NCBI GenBank assembly: GCA_025141835.1
Contig: CP081102.1
Location: 1,550,001-1,614,000 of the forward strand
Length of the DNA: 64,000 nt
Direction: 5' to 3'
Source: Rhodobacteraceae bacterium M385
Lineage (GTDB): Bacteria; Pseudomonadota; Alphaproteobacteria; Rhodobacterales; Rhodobacteraceae
In this document: positions 33,186 through 42,584 of the stretch, one piece after another
How positions within the stretch are numbered: the first letter of the stretch is position 1
How the letters are laid out: each line of letters starts with the position of its first letter
Notes under the pieces: model-generated
The model's database searches: none
Seen by the model: only the letters and a program-made list of their open reading frames with translations
Told to the model about the DNA's origin: nothing
Program-made: the position numbers and the translations under genes

Positions 33186-33974
33186 TTAACTTGCGTCGGC
33201 AGGCTGCGCCATGCGGTCGCGCAGTTGCGCCAACGCGGCGATTTGCGGGGCGAAGCGGGCGACTTGGTCCGGGGAAAGGCGCGACAGGCTTGCCAAGGTG
33301 CCGAGGGGGCCTTCGGTGGGGTCTGATTGCGGTATGGCGGCAGAGGGCGGCGGGGACGGGCGATCCTGTTCGGGGAAGGCGGGTGAGCCTGTGGTATCCG
33401 ATGGTGCGGGGCTGTTTGCAGGTGTTTGTTTTGGAAAATCAATAACTTCCGGCGCATCTTCGTCTGGTGTGGGGGCTTCCTGCGCGCCGTCTTCTTGAGC
33501 GTCGCCTTCTTGTGCTGGTTCTTCGTCTTGTGCTGGCGCTTCGTCTTGCGGGGGGGCTGTGATCTCGGCTGTGGCCAGCTCTTCGGAAGCGGGCGCTTCG
33601 GGGGCTGTTTCCGCCGGGGTATTGGCCTCGGCGGTGGCATCTTCGGCCCAAGCGTCGCTGGCGCTTTGCTCGACCAAGTCGCCCTCGGAAATGAACGTGT
33701 CCACGGAGGGCGACAGCGCCGTGACGGCAGCCAGACCTTCGTCAGAGATCATTTTCTGAACGCCCCGGATCGTCAGGCCACGGTCGTGGAGAAGCACCTT
33801 GATGCCGCCCACAAGTTCCATATCGGCAGGGCGGTAGTAGCGCCGCCCCCCGGCACGTTTCACAGGTTTGATTTGTGGAAACTTCGATTCCCAAAAGCGC
33901 AGGACGTGGGCAGCCACATCGAGCCAATCAGCGACTTCGCGGATCGTGCGGAAGGCTTGGGCGGATTTGGCCAT
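33186..33974 (-). CDS. MerR-family transcriptional regulator with acidic C-terminal tail
   Basis: This 262-residue protein has an N-terminal MerR winged HTH (FRTIREVADWLDVAAHVLRF, GGRRYYRPADMELVGGIKVL, residues ~8-80). The middle, roughly residues 95-205, is Ala/Glu/Pro-rich, acidic and probably disordered. The last ~35 residues form a helix (LSRLSPDQVARFAPQIAALA). There is no Cys effector motif. In Rhodobacteraceae this gene regularly follows ihfA-fabH-plsX, as here. The target genes are unknown. Confidence 0.88.
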   Translation of the reverse strand: MAKSAQAFRTIREVADWLDVAAHVLRFWESKFPQIKPVKRAGGRRYYRPADMELVGGIKVLLHDRGLTIRGVQKMISDEGLAAVTALSPSVDTFISEGDLVEQSASDAWAEDATAEANTPAETAPEAPASEELATAEITAPPQDEAPAQDEEPAQEGDAQEDGAQEAPTPDEDAPEVIDFPKQTPANSPAPSDTTGSPAFPEQDRPSPPPSAAIPQSDPTEGPLGTLASLSRLSPDQVARFAPQIAALAQLRDRMAQPADAS

Positions 33975-34085
33975 GTCTCATGTCCTCTGCTCCAACGCCC
34001 CTTCCCGCCGTGGGTGGGGCGCTGCATTTCTGTGCCTCTGCTGCCTGCTTGCCCTCTGACGAGGCAATGCGCGGCATGGGTCGCT

Positions 34086-34388
34086 TTAGCTGCGGTTGCC
34101 CGCGGCGACGCGATCTTTCATCAGGTGCGAAGGCCGGAATGTCAGCACGCGGCGCGGGCTGATCGGCACTTCTTCACCTGTCTTTGGGTTGCGGCCGACG
34201 CGGGCCGTTTTGGAGCGGACCGAAAAAGTCCCGAACGACGAGATCTTTACCTGTTCGCCATCCACCAGCGCATCGGACATCATCTCCAATACACGTTCCA
34301 CCAATTGTGCGCTTTCGTTGCGCGACAAACCCACTTCGCGAAACACCGCTTCGCTCAGGTCCATGCGCGTCAAAGTCTTTGCCGACAT
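34086..34388 (-). CDS. ihfA: Integration host factor subunit alpha
   Basis: This 100-residue DNA-bending protein forms the IHF heterodimer with IhfB. It has the HU/IHF fold: N-terminal helices (KTLTRMDLSEAVFREVGLSR), the beta-arm start VKISSFGTFSVRSKTARVGR with the conserved proline loop NPKTGEEVPI, and the C-terminal helix. It starts at the ATG 34386-34388, 96 bp after fabH. Confidence 0.95.
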   Translation of the reverse strand: MSAKTLTRMDLSEAVFREVGLSRNESAQLVERVLEMMSDALVDGEQVKISSFGTFSVRSKTARVGRNPKTGEEVPISPRRVLTFRPSHLMKDRVAAGNRS

Positions 34389-34484
34389 ACTTCTGTCCCC
34401 CTGTTTGAGGGGCAGGATGAATTATGCGGTTTATTTAGTCAATCCAGTGTGTTGCACGGCGTCGTTTCACCGGCGCCTGGGCGC

Positions 34485-35465
34485 CTACCAACGAAGCACG
34501 ACAGAACCCCAAGCAAGGCCGCCGCCGATGGCCTCTGTCACCAGCAGATCGCCGGGCTTGATGCGTCCGTCATGGACACCCACAGACATCGCCAAGGGAA
34601 TCGACGCGGCCGAGGTGTTGCCGTGGTCTTGCACCGTGACGATGCATTGCTCCATCGGCAGGCCGAACTTCTTCATGGTGCCCGAGATGATGCGAATGTT
34701 GGCCTGATGGGGCACAACCCAATCCACATCATCCAAGCTCACGCCTGCTTTTTCCAACGCTGATCCGGCGGTTTTCGTAAGCTTTTCAACGGCATGGCGG
34801 AAAACTTCCTTGCCCTGCATCTTCAGCACGCCGGTGGTGCCGGTACTGGACACGCCGCCATCCACGTAGAGCAGATCGCGGTAGGAACCGTCGGAGTTCA
34901 AGTCCGTGGCGAGCACGCCATGATCGTCGGAAGTGCCTGCTTCTTCGCGTGCCTCCAAGATTAGTGCGCCTGCGCCGTCGCCGAACAGTACGCAGGTGGT
35001 GCGGTCCGTCCAGTCCATGATTCGGCTGAAGGTTTCGGCGCCGATCACCAAAACGCGCTTGGCTTGGCCCGAGACCACCAGCGCATTGGCATTTGCCAGC
35101 GCATAGACAAATCCGGCGCAGACGGCCTGCACATCGAAGGCGAATCCCCCCGTCATGCCCAAACCCGCCTGCACCATGGTGGCGACGGACGGAAAGGTGA
35201 GGTCAGGGGTCGAGGTGGCCACGACGATTGCGTCGATGTCATCGGCCTCCAACCCCGCGTGACGCAGGGCGTTTTGGGCTGCGGCGACGGCCATCTGGCT
35301 GGTCGTTTCACCTTCGGCCGCGAAATGACGCCGCTCGATCCCCGAGCGGGATTTGATCCACTCGTCCGTGGTTTCCAAGCCTTCCATCGCCTCAAATTCG
35401 GCGTTGGGAACAACGCGTTCAGGCAGGTAGTGGCCAATGCCAACGGGAACCGCGCGGATTGTCAT
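34485..35465 (-). CDS. fabH: 3-oxoacyl-ACP synthase III
   Basis: This 326-residue condensing enzyme starts fatty-acid synthesis from acetyl-CoA and malonyl-ACP. The catalytic triad is visible: Cys116 in DVQAVCAGFVYAL, His in VVPHQANIRI and Asn in DHGNTSAASIPLAM. The N-terminal block ETTDEWIKSRSGIERRH and the C-terminal GGGLAWGSVVLRW are typical. Its start overlaps the plsX stop by four bases, so both are translationally coupled. Confidence 0.97.
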   Translation of the reverse strand: MTIRAVPVGIGHYLPERVVPNAEFEAMEGLETTDEWIKSRSGIERRHFAAEGETTSQMAVAAAQNALRHAGLEADDIDAIVVATSTPDLTFPSVATMVQAGLGMTGGFAFDVQAVCAGFVYALANANALVVSGQAKRVLVIGAETFSRIMDWTDRTTCVLFGDGAGALILEAREEAGTSDDHGVLATDLNSDGSYRDLLYVDGGVSSTGTTGVLKMQGKEVFRHAVEKLTKTAGSALEKAGVSLDDVDWVVPHQANIRIISGTMKKFGLPMEQCIVTVQDHGNTSAASIPLAMSVGVHDGRIKPGDLLVTEAIGGGLAWGSVVLRW

Positions 35466-36559
35466 TCGGAGGACCCCTCTTGTTGGATGGCTTGGGTGGC
35501 GGCGGCCTCGGATTGGGCGATGCGCGCGGCCAGACGTTTGTGGAAACCGGTAGCGGAAAGCTGCGCGGCCAGCAAAATCGCCGCTGCCACGCCGGTTGGG
35601 TCGGCGGAGCCGTGGGATTTCACTACGGTGCCGTTCAGGCCCAGAAATACGCCGCCGTTCACCCGGCGGGGGTCGATTCGCTTCACCAAGCGGCGCAGGG
35701 AAGTGTAGGCCAACAGCGCGGCGATGCGCGAAAAGGGCGTTTTCTTGAAGGCTTCTGTCAAAAGCTCTCGGATCAGGCGGGCGGTGCCTTCGCCGGTTTT
35801 CAGGGCGACGTTGCCGGTAAAGCCGTCGGTTACGATGACATCAACTCGGTCCGAGGGCAGGTCGCCCCCTTCCACAAAACCCACAAATTCGAAATCCGCT
35901 GCCGGGGCGACACGGTCAATCAGCTCGGCTGCGACCTTCAATTCGGCCCGGCCCTTATGCTCTTCGGTGCCCACATTCAGCAAGCCGATCCGGGGGCGCA
36001 CAAGGTCCAATCCGTTGCGGGCATAGCTGGCGCCCATCAGCGCGTATTGCAGCAAATCTTCGGCATCGGCGCGAATATCGGCGCCCACATCCAGCATCAC
36101 ATTGAACCCAGAGGGGTTGCGCGAGGGCCAGAGGCAGGCAATCGCGGGACGGTTCACGCCTTCCAGCTTGCGCAGCCGGATCATTGAAATCGCCATCAAC
36201 GCGCCCGTGTTGCCACACGACACCGCGACCGAGGCTTCGCCCGCGCGCACGGCTTCGATCGTTGACCACATGGAGGTGTCTTTGCCATTGCGCATCACAT
36301 GGGACGGCTTGGCGTCCATAGTGACCACGCCTTTGGCGTGCCGGATCTCGCAAATGTCGGATAATCCGCGCTTTTTGGCGATCAGGCGCTCAAGCTCGGG
36401 CCCGTCGCCGTGCACGATGAAGCGCAACTGCGGGCTTTGAGCGGCAGCTTGAGACAGGCCGGAAACGACAGCGCTAGGGCCTAGATCGCCCCCCATAGCG
36501 TCAATGGACAAAACGGTGTGACCCACCGCACCTTCCGTTAACGCTGCACCATCGCTCAT
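35462..36559 (-). CDS. plsX: Phosphate acyltransferase PlsX
   Basis: This 365-residue enzyme makes acyl-phosphate from acyl-ACP for phospholipid synthesis. Family blocks are SIDAMGGDLGPSAVVSGL near the N-terminus, VSCGNTGALMAISM, NVGTEEHKGRAEL, FVGFVEGGDLPSD and VIVTDGFTGNVALKTGEG. The length is slightly above the usual ~340-350 because of N- and C-terminal extensions. It is flanked by rpmF and fabH in the conserved order. Confidence 0.97.
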   Translation of the reverse strand: MSDGAALTEGAVGHTVLSIDAMGGDLGPSAVVSGLSQAAAQSPQLRFIVHGDGPELERLIAKKRGLSDICEIRHAKGVVTMDAKPSHVMRNGKDTSMWSTIEAVRAGEASVAVSCGNTGALMAISMIRLRKLEGVNRPAIACLWPSRNPSGFNVMLDVGADIRADAEDLLQYALMGASYARNGLDLVRPRIGLLNVGTEEHKGRAELKVAAELIDRVAPAADFEFVGFVEGGDLPSDRVDVIVTDGFTGNVALKTGEGTARLIRELLTEAFKKTPFSRIAALLAYTSLRRLVKRIDPRRVNGGVFLGLNGTVVKSHGSADPTGVAAAILLAAQLSATGFHKRLAARIAQSEAAATQAIQQEGSSE

Positions 36560-36590
36560 GTAATCCGGCCCGCCTTAGGTCAGGCGGCAG

Positions 36591-36794
36591 TTAGGCCGCG
36601 TCTTCGTCGAGATCGACTTCGTCTTGAACGACAACGTCACGCTCGTTGTACACGCCGCACGATGGGCAAACGTGATGCGGGCGCTTCAGCTCGCCGCAGG
36701 AAGGGCATTCGTTAGGGTTTGCCGCTACCAACGCATCATGTGCGCGACGCATTCCGCGCTTGGAGCGCGTGATCTTACTCTTGGGGACAGCCAT
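36591..36794 (-). CDS. rpmF: 50S ribosomal protein L32
   Basis: This 67-residue ribosomal protein begins with MAVPKSKITRSKRGMRRAHD and carries two CxxC pairs (CPSCGELKRPHHVCPSCG) forming a zinc site. It lies 31 bp before plsX and behind the DUF177 gene. The 233-bp gap on its 5' side holds no convincing gene and may carry a promoter. Confidence 0.97.
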   Translation of the reverse strand: MAVPKSKITRSKRGMRRAHDALVAANPNECPSCGELKRPHHVCPSCGVYNERDVVVQDEVDLDEDAA

Positions 36795-37027
36795 GTCACA
36801 ACCTCGGGTTTGGGACCGCGCCGCCCATGGTGGGCCTTGCGTCTCTATCTAAATTCGGCTCGCGTTCCGATATCTTCGGTGCCGGATCTAAGTCTTGCGC
36901 GATGGTTCGCGGCAAGGCCCAGGCGACATCAAAACCGGGGTGCGAATGAGGCCGGGAACATACTCTGATTCCGCAGCCATGCAAGCCCTATTCCCCAATG
37001 CCGCTCAGAGCAATGGGTGACCTGCAT

Positions 37028-37579
37028 TTAGTCTTCTTTTTCAGGGTCGTTTTCACCCTTCTCCAGCTTATCGCGGAGTGCGGCGAGGCCCGCAAGGGGC
37101 TTGGCGTCCTGATCGGTCATCGGTTGCACGCCGGGGGCGGCGAAAAGTGCCTCCCCCAATTCGACGCCCTCGGCACGGGGATAATCAGGCAAAGCAAGGG
37201 CCAAAGCCTCGATTAACAGGTCTTCAAGGACGACTCTTTGCGGCAAAGGTTCGACCGTGTCGTCTTCGGGGATCTCGAAATCTTCCTCGGTGGGCACCGG
37301 CATATCGGCGACGTAATTGCGCACCACTTCAGTGTCGATGCGGGTGGTGACCGGTGCCAGCGTGACGACGCATTCCTGCACGGCGGTCGCGCCCAGGGTG
37401 GCTTTCAGGTGCCAGTCGTTTTTGCCAACGGGCGTTGCGGTGCCTGTCAGGCGCACTTTCCGCAGTCCAAGAAGGGACAGATCGTCCGCGATGCGCTTGC
37501 GCGCGTCGGCGTCGGGTTCCAACGTAAATGTGGTGTCGCTGGCGCGGCCCAACCGCGCGAGGGCCAGAACTTCGGACAT
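37028..37579 (-). CDS. yceD: DUF177/YceD-family protein
   Basis: This 183-residue protein belongs to the YceD family, which sits upstream of rpmF in most bacteria and is linked to 23S rRNA handling in plants and bacteria. The core VQECVVTLAPVTTRIDTEVVRNYV and EPLPQRVVLEDLLIEALALALP followed by the acidic C-terminus are typical. I use the ATG at 37579, 8 nt after GGAGG; an upstream in-frame start adds seven residues. It is divergent from the bamE-like gene. Confidence 0.88.
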   Translation of the reverse strand: MSEVLALARLGRASDTTFTLEPDADARKRIADDLSLLGLRKVRLTGTATPVGKNDWHLKATLGATAVQECVVTLAPVTTRIDTEVVRNYVADMPVPTEEDFEIPEDDTVEPLPQRVVLEDLLIEALALALPDYPRAEGVELGEALFAAPGVQPMTDQDAKPLAGLAALRDKLEKGENDPEKED

Positions 37580-37793
37580 GATAAGGGCCTCCGGCTTCAA
37601 ATTCCTTGGGGCGGGGACAGAAGGTGAGGGGGCTTTGCTTGCCCCAAGCGCGCCCCTGCGTTAAGCCGATATTCAGCTTCGTGTGCGTTCGCAAGTCGTG
37701 TACGGTGTCTCCGTCCAGTTTGCCGTGTGCATTCCGGGCCCAACGAGAGCCCCCGATGGGGCCACAGAGCATGTTCAGGCAGGACCATTCGTG

Positions 37794-38264
37794 ATGCGTC
37801 AGTCTTTCTTCTCCGCCTTCGGCCCCGCGATCAGACGCGCTGGCTTCGGCTTGGCCCTTGCAGGCGGTTTGGCCGCGTGTTCGGCCACGTTTACCAACCA
37901 CGGCTATGTGCCGCCGCCCGACGTGCTGTCGGAAATCGGCATTGGCACCTCCCGTGAGCAGGTGGCCGAAATCGCTGGTTCCCCCGGCACCGGCGGCGTG
38001 ATGCGCGATGAGGCGTGGTTCTACACCCAATACCGTGTGCGCAATTACACCTATAACGCCCCCGAAGTGATCGAGCGTGACATCGTGGCGATTTCCTTTA
38101 GCGATGCAGGCCGGGTCACGAATATTGAGCGCTTCGGGCTGGAAGATGGCCAGTTGGTGCAGCTGTCGCGCCGCGTGACCGAAAGCTCGGTGCGCGATAT
38201 CTCGTTCCTGCGGTCGATCTTGTCGAACTTCGGCAGAATCAATCTGGGCGACATCGGCGGTTAA
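37794..38264 (+). CDS. SmpA/OmlA (BamE-like) outer-membrane lipoprotein
   Basis: This 156-residue lipoprotein has signal peptide FGLALAGGLAAC with lipobox LAAC. The mature part has the SmpA/OmlA fold (TFTNHGYVPPPDVLSEIGIG..., REQVAEIAGSPGTGGVMRDEAWFYTQY). BamE assists the BAM complex that inserts beta-barrels. I chose the ATG 37794 just before the signal peptide; the frame is open for 37 codons upstream without a leader. It is followed by the olsB-like gene. Confidence 0.88.
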   Translation: MRQSFFSAFGPAIRRAGFGLALAGGLAACSATFTNHGYVPPPDVLSEIGIGTSREQVAEIAGSPGTGGVMRDEAWFYTQYRVRNYTYNAPEVIERDIVAISFSDAGRVTNIERFGLEDGQLVQLSRRVTESSVRDISFLRSILSNFGRINLGDIGG

Positions 38265-38380
38265 CCCCCTTGCGCTGCGGCGCGGGTCTGCACATCATCG
38301 TGGAAACGAGCGCCGCATGACGGCGGTTCGCGGGCGCGCCTTTGGCAGTCTCTCGTGATGTTGGGTTCAGGAGCGAGCCG

Positions 38381-39103
38381 ATGCAGACACTTCGCAACGG
38401 GCGCTATGTCGCGCGTATGGCCGACGGTGACGCCGATTATGCCGCCGCGCGGGCATTGCGCGAGCGGGCGTTCCGGGCCGATACTGTTGATCCGTTTGAT
38501 GCCACCTGCGCCCATATGCTGGTCGAAGATCTTCGCGACGGGGCAGTGGTGTGTTGCTTCCGGCTTCTGCATCTGGACAGCGGCGCCGAGATCGAGCGCA
38601 GCTATTCGGCCCAATTCTACGAGCTCTCCGCCTTGGCCAATTTCACCGGCCCGATGGTGGAGATGGGCCGGTTTTGCATCGACCCCGATCGTCTTGATCC
38701 CGACATCCTGCGCGTCGCCTGGGGGGCTATGACCGCCTATGTCGATGCCCAGGGGGTGGAGATGTTGTTTGGCTGTTCCTCTTTCCACGGCACACAGGCG
38801 CGGGATTATTACGATGCCTTTGCCCTATTGCGTGACAGGCACTTGGCCCCAAAGCGGTGGCTGCCCCGGGTGAAAGCGCCCTCGGTCTTCAAGTTTGCCT
38901 CTCGGTTGCGGCGCAAGCCGGACCTTCGCGCGGCGCAAGCCGCCATGCCACCGCTTCTGCGCACCTATCTTCTGATGGGGGGGTGGGTCAGCGACCATGC
39001 GGTGATTGATCGGCATATGGATACGCTTCATGTGTTCACGGGGCTGGAGATTAGCGCGGTGCCGCCAGCGCGCGCGCGTTTGCTGCGCAAGTTGGCGGGG
39101 TAG
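38381..39103 (+). CDS. olsB: OlsB-like ornithine/amino-acid N-acyltransferase
   Basis: This 240-residue GNAT-fold acyltransferase of the OlsB/hemolysin-like family has the typical middle FTGPMVEMGRFCIDPDRLDPDILRVAW and the C-terminal PPLLRTYLLMGGWVSDHAVIDR. OlsB joins 3-hydroxyacyl-ACP to ornithine (or glutamine) in the first step of ornithine-lipid synthesis. No olsA is adjacent. I start at ATG 38381; an earlier in-frame start at 38342 lacks family match. Confidence 0.85.
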   Translation: MQTLRNGRYVARMADGDADYAAARALRERAFRADTVDPFDATCAHMLVEDLRDGAVVCCFRLLHLDSGAEIERSYSAQFYELSALANFTGPMVEMGRFCIDPDRLDPDILRVAWGAMTAYVDAQGVEMLFGCSSFHGTQARDYYDAFALLRDRHLAPKRWLPRVKAPSVFKFASRLRRKPDLRAAQAAMPPLLRTYLLMGGWVSDHAVIDRHMDTLHVFTGLEISAVPPARARLLRKLAG

Positions 39104-39122
39104 GGCGCGGGGTGCTGGCCGC

Positions 39123-40049
39123 CTAGCGTGCCATGAGGGCGGGCGTGGGCAGGGCGCGGGGTTTGCGCCTTGTCCAAGCGGTATCGAGCCAGGTGCCGCC
39201 TAGTTCGCGCAACTCGGCCCCCGTGCCGCGTTTGAAGTGCGCCAAGCCGGGGGCCAGGCTTTTGTCAGCCGCGCCCAGATCAATTTGTTCCGTCCCCATG
39301 GCCTGCAATTCGACCATTGCCCGCCACATCAGCGCGGGGCCTGCGGACATCTTTCGCCCATCGGCGTTGCTCCACCCAATTTGATAGGTAGCAGCAGAGC
39401 AATGGCGCAAAAACAGCATGGCGGCGACGCGGCGGCCCATGTGGTAGGCCGTAAACACCTGCGCCGCGCCGGGTTTGCACGCGGCCATTGCGGCGACCAT
39501 TTCCGGCGCGAGGGGTTGATACCACTTGCGCAGGGATTGCACCGCCTCTGCCTTGAACAGCCAAAAGTTCTTGTCCGGCGGCATGGGGCGGCGGCGGATG
39601 ACGAGGCCTTGAGATTGCCCATGGCGCAACCTGTTTCGCCACTTCTGGTTCAGCCGCGCTGCCATCACGTCGGCCGAGGGATCAAGCGGCAGGTTAGCAA
39701 TCACCCGTGGGGCAAAAATGCGGTGGAACCCGGCGGCAGAAAGCGCGCGGGCGTCCTGGGCGGTTTCGGCATTCACAACCAGGTGCTTGGCCTTCACCCG
39801 GTCGCGCAACTTTACCGCTTCGGCCTGAGTAATTTGCAAATTTGCCCGCGATAACAGGGCGATATCCCCCACAAGCCGCAGCCGTCGCCGCAGGATCAGC
39901 GCCCGGCAATTGCCCAGTTCAGCCATCTCCGCGTCGCTGCCCAACAGCCGCGTGGCCGCGAGCCAAATCGGGCTCTGCTGCAAGGGGACAAATTCACCCC
40001 TGATCGGGGGCGAGGCGAAAGGCGAGATCTCTGGTTGTGCGTCGAACAT
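39123..40049 (-). CDS. FemAB/GNAT-type acetyltransferase-like protein
   Basis: This 308-residue protein has the GNAT-like (PF13480-type) second half: RLNQKWRNRLRHGQSQGLVI, an acceptor helix region (SLRKWYQPL), AYHMGRRVAAMLFLRHCSAATYQIGWSNADGRKMSAG, and LGAADKSLAPGLAHFKRGTG. Members transfer amino-acyl or acetyl groups to envelope or lipid components. The substrate here is unknown. It is convergent with olsB (20-bp gap) and lies after tyrS on the same strand. Confidence 0.75.
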   Translation of the reverse strand: MFDAQPEISPFASPPIRGEFVPLQQSPIWLAATRLLGSDAEMAELGNCRALILRRRLRLVGDIALLSRANLQITQAEAVKLRDRVKAKHLVVNAETAQDARALSAAGFHRIFAPRVIANLPLDPSADVMAARLNQKWRNRLRHGQSQGLVIRRRPMPPDKNFWLFKAEAVQSLRKWYQPLAPEMVAAMAACKPGAAQVFTAYHMGRRVAAMLFLRHCSAATYQIGWSNADGRKMSAGPALMWRAMVELQAMGTEQIDLGAADKSLAPGLAHFKRGTGAELRELGGTWLDTAWTRRKPRALPTPALMAR

Positions 40050-40129
40050 AGGGAGAACATTTGCGATGATTCCCTAAACTATTGGTTAACGCCGCCCAAT
40101 TTCCCGCCCCGCATCATTTCAGATGGGCC

Positions 40130-41377
40130 TTAGCCCTCCAAGACCACCAACGCGTGGCGCTTTTTGCCCGCGCTCAGCTTGATCGGTTCCGCCAAATCGC
40201 TGGCCGCGATCATCAGGCCCGCGTCGGTAACGGCGGCGTCATTCATCCGCGCGCCGCCTTCGGCGATCAGGCGTTTGGCGTCCTTGCCGGATTTCGCAAG
40301 GCCCGAGCGGGTGATAAGCTGTGCGATGGAAATACCGTCGCCCAGATCAGCTGCGCTCAGCGTCAGCGTTGGCAGATCGTCGCCCGTGCCGCCCTTCTCA
40401 AACACCTCCTTAGAGGTCGCCTCAGCGGCCTGCGCGGCCTCGGCACCATGCAGCAGGGTCGTGACTTCATTGGCGAGGATCACCTTCGCGGCGTTAATCT
40501 CGGCCCCTTCAAGGGCGCCCAGACGGTCGCATTCAGCCACCGGCAATTCGGTGTAGAGCTTCAGGAAACGGCCCACATCAGCATCGGTCGTGTTGCGCCA
40601 GAATTGCCAGAACTCGTAGGGGCTCAACATGTCACCGTTCAGCCAGATCGCGCCGCCTTGGGACTTGCCCATCTTGCGCCCGTCTGACGTCGTCAAAAGC
40701 GGCGTCGTCAGGCCGAAAATCTCTTTGTCGATGACCCGGCGCGTCAGGTCGATACCGTTAACGATATTGCCCCATTGGTCGCTGCCGCCCATCTGCAACA
40801 GGCAGTCATGGCGACGGCTAAGCTCAAGAAAATCATAGGCTTGCAGGATCATGTAGTTGAATTCGAGGAAGCTGAGCGATTGCTCCCGATCCAGCCGCGA
40901 CTTCACCGATTCAAAGCTGAGCATCCGGTTGACGCTGAAGTGCCGCCCGATGTCGCGCAGGAAGTCGAGGTAGTTCAGCTCGTCCAGCCATTCCGCGTTG
41001 TTGAGCATCATCGCTTTGCCATCGCCGTAATCAAGGTAGCGGGCGAACACGCGGCCCATGCCCTCGATATTGGCGTCGATCTGTTCTGGCCCTAGCAAAG
41101 GGCGCTCATCGGCGCGGAAGCTGGGGTCGCCTACTTTCGTGGTGCCGCCGCCCATCAAGGTCAGCGGGCGGTTGCCCGTCTTCTGCCACCAGCGCAGCAG
41201 CATCACGTTAAGCAAATGCCCCACATGCAGCGATTTTGCCGTGGCATCATAGCCGATATAGGCGGTCAGCGGCCCTTCCAATAGCGCTTCGTCAAGGCTC
41301 TGCAAATCGGTGCAATCGGCGAGAAAGCCGCGCTCGATAATGGTGTGCAGGAAATCGGATTTGGGCTGGTAGGTCAT
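40130..41377 (-). CDS. tyrS: Tyrosyl-tRNA synthetase
   Basis: This 415-residue class I synthetase has the HIGH motif as LHVGHLL, the tyrosine-binding SDQWGNIVNGIDL and the KMSKS loop as RKMGKSQGGAIW. The C-terminal S4-type RNA-binding domain is also present (LITRSGLAKSGKDAKRLIAE). I use the ATG 41375-41377 (MTYQPKSDF); a longer frame would add nine residues. It is divergent from anmK with only 61 bp between, so both promoters must share that gap. Confidence 0.97.
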   Translation of the reverse strand: MTYQPKSDFLHTIIERGFLADCTDLQSLDEALLEGPLTAYIGYDATAKSLHVGHLLNVMLLRWWQKTGNRPLTLMGGGTTKVGDPSFRADERPLLGPEQIDANIEGMGRVFARYLDYGDGKAMMLNNAEWLDELNYLDFLRDIGRHFSVNRMLSFESVKSRLDREQSLSFLEFNYMILQAYDFLELSRRHDCLLQMGGSDQWGNIVNGIDLTRRVIDKEIFGLTTPLLTTSDGRKMGKSQGGAIWLNGDMLSPYEFWQFWRNTTDADVGRFLKLYTELPVAECDRLGALEGAEINAAKVILANEVTTLLHGAEAAQAAEATSKEVFEKGGTGDDLPTLTLSAADLGDGISIAQLITRSGLAKSGKDAKRLIAEGGARMNDAAVTDAGLMIAASDLAEPIKLSAGKKRHALVVLEG

Positions 41378-41438
41378 GGTGGGATAGGTCCAGAGTAAAC
41401 GCATGGCCGGGATGCGGCGCGGATGAGGTCTAGCGGGA

Positions 41439-42584
41439 ATGATGGGTAAGGAAAAGAGGGCCGGGCATCATGGTGCCCAATACACGCCTGTTTGGGCAGC
41501 GGGGGCGATGTCGGGCACGTCTTTTGACGGAGTAGATGTGGCGATTCTGCGCACCGATGGCATCGAGATAACCGATATCGGAGAAGCCCGGTCTGCGGCC
41601 TATTCTGACGCCGACCGCGCCGTATTGCGCGCGGCCATGGGCGCATGGCCCGGCGAAGCGCGGGCTGACGCGGCGGCGCGGGTGACCGAGGCTGCTCATA
41701 TCGCCGCCATGGTGGATTTTCCGCCGGTTGAGATGTTGGGCTTTCACGGCCAAACCCTTGCCCATGATCCTGAGGGCGGGCGCACCCATCAGGTGGGCGA
41801 TGGGGCCCGTCTTGCCACGGCCCTTGGGGTCGAGGTGATCTGGGGTTTTCGCAGCGCAGACATGGGCATGGGCGGGCAGGGCGCGCCGCTTGCGCCCTTC
41901 TATCATTGGGCCTGCGCCCGCTGGATCGGGGCCAAGGGGCCGGTGGCGTTTCTCAATTTGGGCGGCGTGGGCAACATCACTTGGGTTGATCCCACCGTCG
42001 CCGCGCCCGAGATGCCGGGGGCCTGCGTGGCATTTGATACCGGACCCGCAAATGCGCCGATTGATGACCTGATGGCGCTGCGCGGCCTTGGCAGCTTTGA
42101 CGCCGGTGGCGCGTTGGCCGCGCAGGGGCAGATCGATATGAACGTGCTGGAAACGGCTCTGCAAAACCCTTGGTTCGATGTCGCTCCGCCCAAGTCTTTG
42201 GACCGCGATGCCTTTGCGCAGGTGGGGGCCGCGGTGGCGCATCTGAGCGACAAGGATGCGGTGGCGACGCTAACAGCCGTATCAGCCGGGGCTGTGGCGC
42301 GCGGGATGCCGCATCTGCCCACGCGTCCGAAACAGGTGCTGGTCACTGGCGGCGGCCGATTGAACCAGACGCTTATGGCGATGCTGGCCGAGGCCATCGG
42401 CACAGAGGTTCTTTCGGTTGAAGACGTGGGGCTGGACGGTGACGCGCTAGAGGCGCAGGCCTTCGCCTATCTCGCGGTGCGCGTGGCGCGGGGCTTGCCG
42501 ACCTCTGCCCCTTCAACCACTGGCGTCGCTGCGCCCGTGGGGGGCGGACGGCGCTCGCGTCCCGGTGGGGCCGCCTTGGCCTAG
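41439..42584 (+). CDS. anmK: Anhydro-N-acetylmuramic acid kinase
   Basis: This 381-residue enzyme phosphorylates 1,6-anhydro-MurNAc during cell-wall recycling. The N-terminal signature GAMSGTSFDGVDVAI lies at residues 22-36. MLGFHGQTLAHDP, FLNLGGVGNITWVD, FDTGPANAPIDDL and VTGGGRLNQTLM follow. Two adjacent ATG codons (41439, 41442) could start. The C-terminus has a ~30-residue Gly/Ser/Ala tail. It is convergent with the kinase gene and shares a 4-bp stop overlap. Confidence 0.95.
   Translation: MMGKEKRAGHHGAQYTPVWAAGAMSGTSFDGVDVAILRTDGIEITDIGEARSAAYSDADRAVLRAAMGAWPGEARADAAARVTEAAHIAAMVDFPPVEMLGFHGQTLAHDPEGGRTHQVGDGARLATALGVEVIWGFRSADMGMGGQGAPLAPFYHWACARWIGAKGPVAFLNLGGVGNITWVDPTVAAPEMPGACVAFDTGPANAPIDDLMALRGLGSFDAGGALAAQGQIDMNVLETALQNPWFDVAPPKSLDRDAFAQVGAAVAHLSDKDAVATLTAVSAGAVARGMPHLPTRPKQVLVTGGGRLNQTLMAMLAEAIGTEVLSVEDVGLDGDALEAQAFAYLAVRVARGLPTSAPSTTGVAAPVGGGRRSRPGGAALA

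Noticed and set aside
36796..36984. 62-codon minus-strand frame between rpmF and yceD
   Set aside because: There is no RBS and no recognisable sequence. More likely it is leader or promoter DNA.
38276..38317. TGCGGCGC/GCGCCGCA pairing after the bamE-like gene
   Set aside because: The 26-nt loop and missing T-run make a terminator unlikely, and GC-rich 8-mers pair easily by chance here.
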